A stretch of DNA of 54,392 nt, taken from contig LADS01000035.1 in assembly GCA_000961725.1 (NCBI GenBank), forward strand, positions 1 to 54,392, read 5' to 3'. Position numbers and translations under genes: made by a program. The notes beneath the pieces were generated by a model. It had not been told where the DNA came from. It ran no database searches and saw nothing but the letters and a program-made list of their open reading frames with translations. Shown one piece after another: positions 45,594 to 52,937 of the stretch; within the stretch, counting starts at the first letter, position 1; each line of letters begins with the position of its first letter. The DNA is from Desulfobulbaceae bacterium BRH_c16a. Its GTDB lineage: Bacteria > Desulfobacterota > Desulfobulbia > Desulfobulbales > Desulfocapsaceae.

Positions 45594-48476
45594 ATGCGGA
45601 TATTCAATAAATCGCGGCTGAGCTTTAAGATCTTTATTACTCTGGCTGGAGTGCTGTTTTCGCTGTTCATAGTCGGAACGTTGATATTCTATATGCTCAT
45701 AAAAAACATTCTCACCGAGCGTCTGGAAGAAAACCTCAACACCACCGTCGCCGGCGTCCGTCAGGTCGTCGAAACCTCTGCCACACTCTCCATTCGCAAT
45801 TATCTCCGTTCACTGTCGGAACAGAATACAAATATTATCAGGGACCTCGACCGGCAACACCAGGCCGGCATGCTCACCAGGCAGGAAGCCGAGCTTCGGG
45901 CGAAAGACATTCTCCTCGCCCAACGGCTCGCCGGCTCCGGATATATTTACATTATCGATTCCAATGGAAGGATCGTCGTCCATCCCAATGCCGAAATGGT
46001 TGGAGCGGATATGCAGGATCATTGGTTGGCACAGATGCAGATCGACCGCAAAAGCGGCTTTGTCGAATATGAATGGCAAAATCCCGGCGAACCGGAGGCA
46101 AGACAGAAGATCCTCTCGATGGACTACTTCGCGCCCTGGGATTGGATTGTTTCCGTAACCGCGTATCGGGATGAGCTTTCCCAGTTGATCAACATTGACG
46201 ACTTCCGCGAAAAGGTCTTGGCGATACAAATCGGAAAGGAAGGTTATCCGGTGGTCCTTGACCAAAAAGGAGAGATCCTCGCCCATCCCTCTCTCTCTGG
46301 AAATATCCATGACCTGCAAGATGATAATACCGCTTTACTGCAAAGTTTCATCAATGATAAAACCGGGCAGCATACTTACGATTGGGTCGATCCGAAGGAC
46401 GGCAGGAAAGACCGGAAAATTTCAGTTTTCTCGACTATCGAGGAGTTCGGCTGGCTTGTCGCCGCTACCGGAAATACCGAAGACTTCTATGCCCCTCTCC
46501 GGACATTGCGAAACATCTTTCTCAGTCTTTTTGCCATTGCTATTGTAGCCAGCATCGTCGTTTCGATCTACCTCAGCAAATCCATCGCCGCACCGCTCAA
46601 CCATCTGCTCACCCACCTCTCCAGCCATTCGTCCAACTCCAGCCTGACCATCCCTGAAATCTCGAACAAGGACGAAATCGAGGAATTGTCGGAATATTTT
46701 AAAAACTATGTGCAGCATTTACATGAGTCTAACCGAAAGTTGGCTGAACTTCTTGAGGAGCAAAAGCAAACAGCCCTCGATCTCAGTATTTTCAAGGAAG
46801 TTTTTATCAATATTGTCGAGGGAATATCGATCACCGACGCCGAGGGGTCCATTATCCAGGCTAACCCGGCCTTTGAGAAAATAACAGGATATGCGGTGGC
46901 GGAAGCAATAGGCAGGACTCCGAAAATATTGAAATCCGATCGTCATCATGCTGAATTTTATCAAAACATGTGGCAAAATATCCGGGAGAAAGGTTTCTGG
47001 AGCGGTGAAATCTGGAACAAGCGGAAAAACGGTGAAATCTATCCGGAATGGCTCACTATTTCGGCTATCCGGAACATTCATGGCGAGACCTCCCATTATG
47101 CCGCAGTGTTCAATGATATCACCACCCTGGTTCGGCAGCAGGAGCGAATTCATTTCCTCGCCTACCACGACCACCTGACCGAGCTGCCCAACAGACTGCT
47201 CGTGCTGGAGCGCATGCACCAGGCCTTCTCGTCCTGCAAAAGGCATGGCGGCGTCATTGTCTGCATGATCTTTAATCTCGACAATTTCAAGACCGTAAAC
47301 GATTCGATAGGACATGAAGCCGGTGATCTTCTTTTGAAGGAATTTGTTGCGAGAATCCTGCCGACGGTACGGGCGGAGGATACTTTGGGACGAATGGGAG
47401 GGAATGAATTCGTTCTGACTTTCCAAAGCGAAACCGAAGAGATGGAGCATATTCTTCCGGTCATCGATCGACTGAACTCGATAATTGAACAGCCATTCGT
47501 TTTGGAAGTCCAGAAAATATATATGACGCTCAGCATCGGTATCGCCATATTTCCGTCCGATGCCGAAACAACGGAAGATCTGCTGAAGCGAGCCGACCTC
47601 GCCCTCTACAACGCCAAGCAATCGACGGGCAACAGTTATTCCTTCTTCAGCACCGAGATGGAAATCGAGGTGAAGAAAAGGCTGCACTATCTTGCAAAGA
47701 TCAGGTCCGGCCTGGAAAATCTTGAGTTTCTGCCGTTCTATCAACCGAAAGTGGATCTCATCTCAGGGGATGTCATTGGGATGGAGGCACTGGCCAGATG
47801 GAAGTCGGACGGCAAACTTGTCAGTCCGGGAGATTTTATACCGATATCAGAACAGTCCGGTCTGATTATCCCCCTGGCAAAACAGATTTATGAACAGGCG
47901 TTTCGCGAAACCGCCTTGCTGCTGCAGCAGGGACATTCGCTCAAGCTCTCCGTCAACCTCGCCCCCTCACAACTGCAAGCCGAGAATTTCCTCCGGGAAC
48001 TTGTCGAAATCCAGGCGAAAAGCGGTTTGCCGACCGAGTATATCGAATTGGAGATTACCGAGTCGTCGTTGATGAAAAACGTCGAGCAATCACGAAGCAC
48101 CCTGGAACAACTGGGCAAACTGGGGTTCAGCATCTCGATCGACGATTTCGGGACCGGTTATTCTTCCCTGCAGTATCTGAAACAGATCCCCCTCCACACG
48201 CTGAAAATCGATATGTCCTTTGTCTCCGGGATCGGTATCGACCGGGACGACGAAAAACTTATTGAGACCATTGTGCTCATGGCAAGACAATTTGGGCTGA
48301 CGATTGTTGCCGAGGGGGTGGAGAAACACCATCAGGAGGATTTCCTCCGCGCTTTGGGGTGCCATTACGGACAGGGCTACCTCTATGGCAAGCCGATGGA
48401 TATTGCGACTTTTACCGAATGGCTCGAGGGAAGGTCAAGTTCCGGTTTCACTGTGGCGATGCCGGGACCAGCCTGA
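45594..48476 (+). CDS. Membrane Cache-HAMP-PAS-GGDEF(degenerate)-EAL protein, probable cyclic-di-GMP phosphodiesterase
   Basis: A protein of 960 residues. A membrane helix (about 12-38), a double Cache periplasmic sensor (about 50-300), a second helix (about 306-328), HAMP (about 329-385), PAS (about 400-515), GGDEF-like (about 520-685) and EAL (about 695-945). The cyclase motif reads GGNEF (602-606), with the catalytic acidic residue replaced by Asn, so cyclase activity is probably lost. The EAL side is intact: EAL (731-733), DDFGTG (850-855), EGVE (907-910). The extracytoplasmic sensor may control motility or matrix formation through cyclic di-GMP. Confidence 0.94.
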   Translation: MRIFNKSRLSFKIFITLAGVLFSLFIVGTLIFYMLIKNILTERLEENLNTTVAGVRQVVETSATLSIRNYLRSLSEQNTNIIRDLDRQHQAGMLTRQEAELRAKDILLAQRLAGSGYIYIIDSNGRIVVHPNAEMVGADMQDHWLAQMQIDRKSGFVEYEWQNPGEPEARQKILSMDYFAPWDWIVSVTAYRDELSQLINIDDFREKVLAIQIGKEGYPVVLDQKGEILAHPSLSGNIHDLQDDNTALLQSFINDKTGQHTYDWVDPKDGRKDRKISVFSTIEEFGWLVAATGNTEDFYAPLRTLRNIFLSLFAIAIVASIVVSIYLSKSIAAPLNHLLTHLSSHSSNSSLTIPEISNKDEIEELSEYFKNYVQHLHESNRKLAELLEEQKQTALDLSIFKEVFINIVEGISITDAEGSIIQANPAFEKITGYAVAEAIGRTPKILKSDRHHAEFYQNMWQNIREKGFWSGEIWNKRKNGEIYPEWLTISAIRNIHGETSHYAAVFNDITTLVRQQERIHFLAYHDHLTELPNRLLVLERMHQAFSSCKRHGGVIVCMIFNLDNFKTVNDSIGHEAGDLLLKEFVARILPTVRAEDTLGRMGGNEFVLTFQSETEEMEHILPVIDRLNSIIEQPFVLEVQKIYMTLSIGIAIFPSDAETTEDLLKRADLALYNAKQSTGNSYSFFSTEMEIEVKKRLHYLAKIRSGLENLEFLPFYQPKVDLISGDVIGMEALARWKSDGKLVSPGDFIPISEQSGLIIPLAKQIYEQAFRETALLLQQGHSLKLSVNLAPSQLQAENFLRELVEIQAKSGLPTEYIELEITESSLMKNVEQSRSTLEQLGKLGFSISIDDFGTGYSSLQYLKQIPLHTLKIDMSFVSGIGIDRDDEKLIETIVLMARQFGLTIVAEGVEKHHQEDFLRALGCHYGQGYLYGKPMDIATFTEWLEGRSSSGFTVAMPGPA

Positions 48477-48493
48477 TCGGATAAAGGCAATTT

Positions 48494-48546
48494 AGGAGCC
48501 GTTACGAAATAACCAGGCCATTTTCATCCATTTCGTTACGGCTCCT
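48494..48546. repeat. Perfect 17-bp inverted repeat downstream of the GGNEF-EAL gene
   Basis: Arms AGGAGCCGTTACGAAAT (48494-48510) and ATTTCGTTACGGCTCCT (48530-48546) surround a loop of 19 bases. There is no T-run after the stem. It may stop transcription by stem stability or be a dispersed palindromic repeat. Confidence 0.7.
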
Positions 48547-48617
48547 TAGACCGTTCTGAGCATTACCTTGGCCATGTTATTTTTTAACAACGGCTTACCC
48601 TTTCATGCCGGTATCGA

Positions 48618-48911
48618 TCATTTATCCGACTTTTTTGTTCTGCGCCCCGGCTTGGCCAGAATTTCCAGATAAAACGTCTCGAGCTGCTGAGCGTCGGCTT
48701 CATCGATGTATTTATTGATTTCAGCGACGTGAATTTCCTTTGCCTCGCCCTCGACCGGACCGTATTTGCAGGCGAAATCCCAGAAGTCGACACCCTCCGG
48801 CAGCTTTTTATTGCGTTCTCTCTTTATGTACTTTTTGACATCGTGTCTCACAGCCTCTACGAGTCTGTCCCTTCTGATTTTCGGGTGGGTCAAGCTGAAT
48901 GTTTTCTTCAT
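48618..48911 (-). CDS. Small conserved protein (DUF6172-like)
   Basis: A protein of 97 residues, strongly charged (HPKIRRDRLVEAVRHDVKKY, IKRERNKKLPEGVDFWDFACKYG). From memory it resembles the DUF6172 type; no function is known. GAGGGAAAAT precedes the ATG. It lies 12 bases after the FKBP gene on the same strand, so the two are likely cotranscribed. Confidence 0.75.
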   Translation of the reverse strand: MKKTFSLTHPKIRRDRLVEAVRHDVKKYIKRERNKKLPEGVDFWDFACKYGPVEGEAKEIHVAEINKYIDEADAQQLETFYLEILAKPGRRTKKSDK

Positions 48912-48923
48912 ATTTTCCCTCGG

Positions 48924-49352
48924 CTAGCCGATTTTTACCAGCTCAAGCTCAAAGGTCAGAGTCTCTCCTGCAAGAGGAGGGTTGCCATCGAGGGTGACGG
49001 TATCTTTGCTCAATTGGCTGACGGTAACGAGCATAGGGTGGTCATCTTCGTCGGTAAGCTCAAGCTCATCGCCAACTTCAAGGTCGAGGTCGGCGGGCAT
49101 CTCTGCCAGAGGAACCTCCATCACCATCTCTTCATTTCGTTCCCCGTACGCCTTCTCCGGTGCCAGTGAAACGGTTTTTTTCTCGCCTGGCGACATATTC
49201 AGGATGCTTTCCTCAAAGCCCTCGATGATGTCGCCGTCACCGAGAGTGAACACCAAAGGCTCTTCTCCCTCGGTTGAATCGAATATGCTGCCATCGGCAA
49301 GTGTGCCTGTATAGTGGACGGATACTTTGTCGCCGTTTTTTGCTTGGGTCAT
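48924..49352 (-). CDS. FKBP-type peptidyl-prolyl isomerase, SlyD-like
   Basis: A protein of 142 residues with VSVHYTGTLADGSIFDST, EPLVFTLGDGDIIEGFEESI and MSPGEKKTVSLAPEKAYGER, the FKBP core with an IF insert as in SlyD. The C-terminal metal-binding His-rich tail of E. coli SlyD is absent. It acts as a folding catalyst in the cytoplasm. RBS AAGGAG is well placed before the ATG. Confidence 0.95.
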   Translation of the reverse strand: MTQAKNGDKVSVHYTGTLADGSIFDSTEGEEPLVFTLGDGDIIEGFEESILNMSPGEKKTVSLAPEKAYGERNEEMVMEVPLAEMPADLDLEVGDELELTDEDDHPMLVTVSQLSKDTVTLDGNPPLAGETLTFELELVKIG

Positions 49353-49566
49353 GGCTTACTCCTTATTATAAGATGTCGGTTGTGTTGGAAAGTATCTCGA
49401 TTATCGCTTTCTTGGGAACGTCTTGCAGGGGAATTGTAATCCCTGATACCAGTTGTCCGAGCAAAATACAATTGTAAATTAATCACTGTTGACCGAAGTC
49501 ATTATCGAAGACGCACTCTTTTGAATGGGTTTGCTCTCTACGAGTACGTCAAAAGGCTCTGGCGTG
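49353..49566. other. Intergenic, no gene seen
   Basis: Leader of the FKBP gene and non-coding sequence. Together with the two hairpins that follow, the gap to the nitroreductase gene is about 400 bases, without a credible reading frame. Confidence 0.5.
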
Positions 49567-49604
49567 AGAGCGAAGGTCGCCGGTTAACTGCCGACCTTCG
49601 CTCT
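49567..49604. repeat. Perfect 13-bp inverted repeat
   Basis: Arms AGAGCGAAGGTCG (49567-49579) and CGACCTTCGCTCT (49592-49604) with a 12-base loop. No T-run follows on either strand. Confidence 0.7.
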
Positions 49605-49661
49605 GCATTTCGAGATGAAGGACTCTTCTCGTGATGGTATTTTCACTCAGTTATCAGGATC

Positions 49662-49696
49662 GGCAAATTGGTCAGCAATCTGCTGACCAATTTGCC
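49662..49696. repeat. Perfect 16-bp inverted repeat with a 3-base loop
   Basis: Arms GGCAAATTGGTCAGCA (49662-49677) and TGCTGACCAATTTGCC (49681-49696) around ATC. It lies 53 bases after the end of the nitroreductase gene (minus strand) and may act as its terminator, though no T-run follows. Confidence 0.7.
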
Positions 49697-49749
49697 ATGG
49701 CTTGATATCCGCCGGCATTGCTGCAGGCGGTGACATCCTGCCAATACCC

Positions 49750-50259
49750 CTACCAAACCTCATTATGGATCAATTCCGGTCTGACTCTGTCGGTAAAATG
49801 GAAATCCCCGATCGGCCAACCAACCGGAACCAAGGCGAAAGGAAAAACATGCTCCGGAATCGCGAACGATTTCCGGAAGCCAGCCATGCGATCTTCAGCC
49901 GGATAGATTCCGGCCCAGACCGTTCCCAAGCCCAGGTCTCTTGCGGCCAGAAGCAAATTCTGGGTGGCTGCGCTGCAGTCCTGCACCCAATAATCCGGCC
50001 AGGGTTTTCCGGCAGGATCGCCGCAGATCAGGATCGCAACCGGCGCTTGGAACACCATTTTGCTATGTGGATGATAAGAGGGGATTGCGTCGAGTCTTGC
50101 CCGGTCCGAGACGATGACAAAATGCCAGGGCTGCTGGTTTCCCGCCGAAGGAGCCATCATCGCAGCTTCGATGATGGTCCTGATATGGCTTTCCGGAACA
50201 GGCTTGTCTTGAAACTGACGGATACTCCTTCTGGTTTTGATCGTTTCCAGTAGTTCCAT
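49750..50259 (-). CDS. Nitroreductase family protein
   Basis: An FMN-dependent oxidoreductase of 169 residues: LLETIKTRRSIRQFQDKPVP, MMAPSAGNQQPWHFVIV, and ARDLGLGTVWAGIYP. It is a short member of the family. The substrate is unknown. It lies 39 bases after the flavodoxin-fold reductase gene on the same strand, so both are likely cotranscribed. Confidence 0.94.
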   Translation of the reverse strand: MELLETIKTRRSIRQFQDKPVPESHIRTIIEAAMMAPSAGNQQPWHFVIVSDRARLDAIPSYHPHSKMVFQAPVAILICGDPAGKPWPDYWVQDCSAATQNLLLAARDLGLGTVWAGIYPAEDRMAGFRKSFAIPEHVFPFALVPVGWPIGDFHFTDRVRPELIHNEVW

Positions 50260-50298
50260 GATGAATCACTTGAATGTATAATTTTTGGAGATCGATGC

Positions 50299-50931
50299 TC
50301 AGCGAATGAAGCTCATATAGACTTTGCCCTCTCTTTCCGGCGGCGCAATCGTCTCTTTGCCTTGCTTTACCACCTTCATCAGCCAGGCCATGTTTCGGCC
50401 GAGCGTCCGCATGATCTGTTTTCCTTCTTCGTCCTGGGTTGCTTCGCCCGGCCGGGTTCCATGGATCACGTTCCAGTAGTTTGATGTCGGAATCAACATC
50501 TCGGCATAACATAAGAAATTATTGAGCTGATTGAAGGTCGGCAGACCACCTGATCGTCGTACCGCGACTACCGAAGCCCCGACCTTGTGCCGCAGCATGC
50601 CGTTATTGACGCCGGTTACATAAAACGCCCGGTCGAGAAACGATTTCATCGTGCCGCCGATGGCCGAGAAATGCACAGGGGAACCAATAATGATGCTGTC
50701 GGCCGCCTTCATTTTCTGAATCCATTCGTTGACCTGATCATCCTGCACGCATTGTTCGTTTTTCTTTTTGGCGCACTGGCCGCAGGCGAGACAGCCTCTG
50801 ATCGCCTTGTTGCCGACATGAACGATTTCCGTCTCGATGCCTTCCTTTTCCAACTCATCGGCAACCATCTGTATAGCATGAAAGGTATTGCCTTCTTTGT
50901 TGGGACTTCCGTTGAATGCTACTGTTTTCAA
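50299..50931 (-). CDS. Flavodoxin-family NAD(P)H-dependent FMN reductase
   Basis: A protein of 210 residues with the FMN-binding start KTVAFNGSPNKEGNT, a CLACGQCAKKKNEQC cysteine stretch and SIIIGSPVHFSAIGGTMKSFLDR. It reduces flavin or small acceptors in the cytoplasm, as in iron-sulfur flavoprotein-like enzymes. Start is TTG 50931, preceded by a strong GGAGGAACGC. First gene of a two-gene unit with the nitroreductase. Confidence 0.93.
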   Translation of the reverse strand: MKTVAFNGSPNKEGNTFHAIQMVADELEKEGIETEIVHVGNKAIRGCLACGQCAKKKNEQCVQDDQVNEWIQKMKAADSIIIGSPVHFSAIGGTMKSFLDRAFYVTGVNNGMLRHKVGASVVAVRRSGGLPTFNQLNNFLCYAEMLIPTSNYWNVIHGTRPGEATQDEEGKQIMRTLGRNMAWLMKVVKQGKETIAPPEREGKVYMSFIR

Positions 50932-50990
50932 AGCGTTCCTCCAGTTTATAAGATTATGTATTTTTCTCTTCCGGTTAAAGCATACTTTTC

Positions 50991-51050
50991 GTTATCGTTT
51001 TCGTTATCGTTATCGTTATCGCTATCGTTATCGCTATCGCTATCGCTATC
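50991..51050. repeat. Tandem hexanucleotide repeat (GTTATC/GCTATC, ten units)
   Basis: Ten consecutive six-base units, mostly GTTATC in the first part and GCTATC in the second, with one GTTTTC. It lies 60 bases upstream of the flavodoxin-fold gene. Frames through it encode only low-complexity SL or RY runs and are not genes. Confidence 0.9.
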
Positions 51051-51314
51051 GACATTTTTCATTCGGGGTGTTGCCTTCTGCGTTGATGACGTTTCCCCTT
51101 AAATGGCGCTGATTTTCTCATTTTCTATTCGATTTCGATCCCGATAGCGATATCGACAAAATGGTTAGTCCATTCCTGATATTGAGATGAAATCTCTCAA
51201 TGTAGCTACATTCACGTTTGCTTTAACCGGAAGAGCAGTTTTTTGTTAGCTTTTCAGTCATTCGTTCTACAATGCTCCATACGAGTAAAAGCGTCAATAA
51301 CGTACTTTTTTGAA

Positions 51315-51344
51315 ACGTAGTACCTAATAAGTCACGTAGTACCT
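51315..51344. repeat. Direct repeat ACGTAGTACCT (two copies)
   Basis: Two identical 11-base copies at 51315-51325 and 51334-51344, 19 bases apart. The spacing is close to two helical turns, as for a regulator operator, but no nearby regulator was found. Confidence 0.5.
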
Positions 51345-51745
51345 TTTTCGGAACTACGAGAAATGAAGGAGCAGGAGTGAAATCGGGTGAAGCGGGTAGC
51401 TGACCTTATGGTTGCCATCCATCCCATCATTGAAATGATGTGCGATTGGGGACGGCAATATGTCTTTGGATAAAGGTCGAAAAATTGTATGTCCGAGGTA
51501 TAACGTCCAGGACCACCTCCCATTCTTTTGAACTCAAGGGCTCCGTCTGTTTCTGTCTTCAGCTTACAGCTGCGGGAACGTGAGATGGAACCGCTTGCGG
51601 GCGCTGCCAGTGCATGTGGCGCGATAGGGTGATGGACAACGGAAAATCGACCCTGAGATTCAGGTCCATCAATCTTCCAGGTTACAGCCAAGCCGCCAAA
51701 GTCAAAAAAACTTTTCTGGTCTGATGATATTATTGTAGGCTTCAT
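51332..51745 (-). pseudogene. Truncated cupin-domain gene remnant
   Basis: The first 49 residues (FGGLAVTWKIDG, ESQGRFSVVHHPIAPHALAAP) match the beginning of a small cupin family in which ALAAP is normally followed by a His-rich metal-binding motif. Here the frame continues as unrelated Ser/Arg-rich text, with no His-containing cupin motifs. The homologous part is 51599-51745. Judged to be a decayed or rearranged gene. ATG 51745 is the family-like start; the frame extends to 51775. Confidence 0.55.
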
Positions 51746-51775
51746 ATGTGTCAACCATGCGATTACGTTGAACAT

Positions 51776-52486
51776 CCGCCTAAGCTGTACACAAATTTCT
51801 CACCAATAGCATAAGGGTTTGTCAACAATCTTCTCGCGGATAATTTATGTCCTCAACCATCATTAGTCAAAGGTTCGCAAGTGATGACGACTCTCTTTGC
51901 ATGGCCCCCTTCACAGACCCAATTGGTCACCCTCTATTTTATTGTCCACCAAAGTTCGCGTATTTTGCGTCAAATGCGATAGATCTGGTTTTAATGTCTT
52001 CATCTTCAAACAAGTTTGACTTTAATGCGCCTTTATTGCTTCACTTGTTCATTTTTGTGATAGTGTAATTGAAGATTGTTAAGACTGTATCTTAGCGAAC
52101 CACAATCTTTAGATGCCGGACCTCTACGGCTACAATTTGGTATAAAAACGCCTTAACTTCAGATAGCTACAAACGATTACCGAAGAATCTCTATGATGTC
52201 TACGCTATTTTTTGTGAGGAGTTTCGAAACATAATTGGAAATATCGGGGAAATATCGACAATACTTCTCATGGATGTCCCTTTCTTATACGCGAACCACA
52301 GCGGATTTTGCACAATGCCCCAAATTTGCTTCTCCTGGTAAATTTTTGCCAAACGATATGAACCTTTCGTTGCGATCTTAAGACATATAAACAAAGGCAG
52401 ACACATTGAGCGGGAAAGATCCTGATTGTGAGTACCTTGTGGAATGTTAGGATCAAAAAATGACATACAAACAATGAGGCAGCATC
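51776..52486. other. AT-rich intergenic region, no convincing gene
   Basis: Several short frames exist on both strands (for example 51847-52068 plus and 52200-52537 minus), but none has a good ribosome-binding site or a recognisable domain. The sequence is richer in A/T than its neighbours, and may be decayed mobile or accessory DNA. Confidence 0.45.
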
Positions 52487-52684
52487 ATGAACATCCAGAA
52501 AAATATAAGAGACATTGCCAACGCAATGTACGATCACCGATTCGTCAAGATAAGTCTGACCGATGGCCGGACCGTCATGGGCAGGATTTCTGATATATCA
52601 AATATCTCCTTCAGCATCGGGCTTAACCCTAGAAACAGAAGTCGCTTCCGCATCGATCTTATTGAGTCTGTACAATTGCATTAG
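52487..52684 (+). CDS. Small protein with Sm-like strand pattern
   Basis: A protein of 65 residues (MNIQKNIRDIANAMYDHRFV, KISLTDGRTVMGRISDIS). The V-x-L-x-D-G-R-x-x-x-G pattern resembles the Sm1 motif of Hfq/LSm proteins, but the match is short and the C-terminal Sm2 motif is unclear. GAGGCAGCATC precedes the ATG. It is followed by a strong terminator. Function unknown. Confidence 0.6.
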   Translation: MNIQKNIRDIANAMYDHRFVKISLTDGRTVMGRISDISNISFSIGLNPRNRSRFRIDLIESVQLH

Positions 52685-52762
52685 TGTGATAGCCCCGTTG
52701 GTTGTTACTGGCCGGGGTCACGGGAAGAAATTCCGATGGATTTATCTACACTGAGAAAAAAC

Positions 52763-52812
52763 GGTTAAAAAGCGGGACATCCTGTTTATGGATGTACCCG
52801 TTTTTTTAACCG
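52763..52812 (+). terminator. Rho-independent terminator, bidirectional
   Basis: GGTTAAAAA and CGGGACATCC pair with GGATGTACCCG and TTTTTTTAACC around the loop TGTTTAT, with small bulges. The T-run follows the GC core on the plus strand and an A-run precedes it, so it can stop transcription from either side. Confidence 0.85.
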
Positions 52813-52861
52813 TATGTTTTGCCAGCTTTACACCCCACCAAGGGGTACTCTCTTCAGCTTT

Positions 52862-52921
52862 GTAGGTTGGGCTGTGAAGCCCAACGTTTTTTGGGATGTT
52901 GGGCTTCACAGCCCAACCTAC
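52862..52921. repeat. REP-like palindromic element (24-bp perfect arms)
   Basis: Arms 52862-52885 and 52898-52921 are perfect inverted repeats, each beginning or ending with GTAGGTTGGGCT or its complement, around a 12-base loop with a T-run. Elements with GTAGGTTGGGC are known as dispersed repeats in many bacteria. It lies 16 bases after the stop of the repeat-protein gene and could end its transcript. Confidence 0.85.
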
Positions 52922-52937
52922 GCGGCTAAGGTAATAA

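Noticed and set aside
50888..51112. Frames encoding RYRYRY or SLSLSL runs
   Set aside because: They are translations of the hexanucleotide array, not genes.
51847..52537. Short frames in the AT-rich stretch before the Sm-like gene
   Set aside because: No ribosome-binding site or domain on either strand, and the frames overlap one another.
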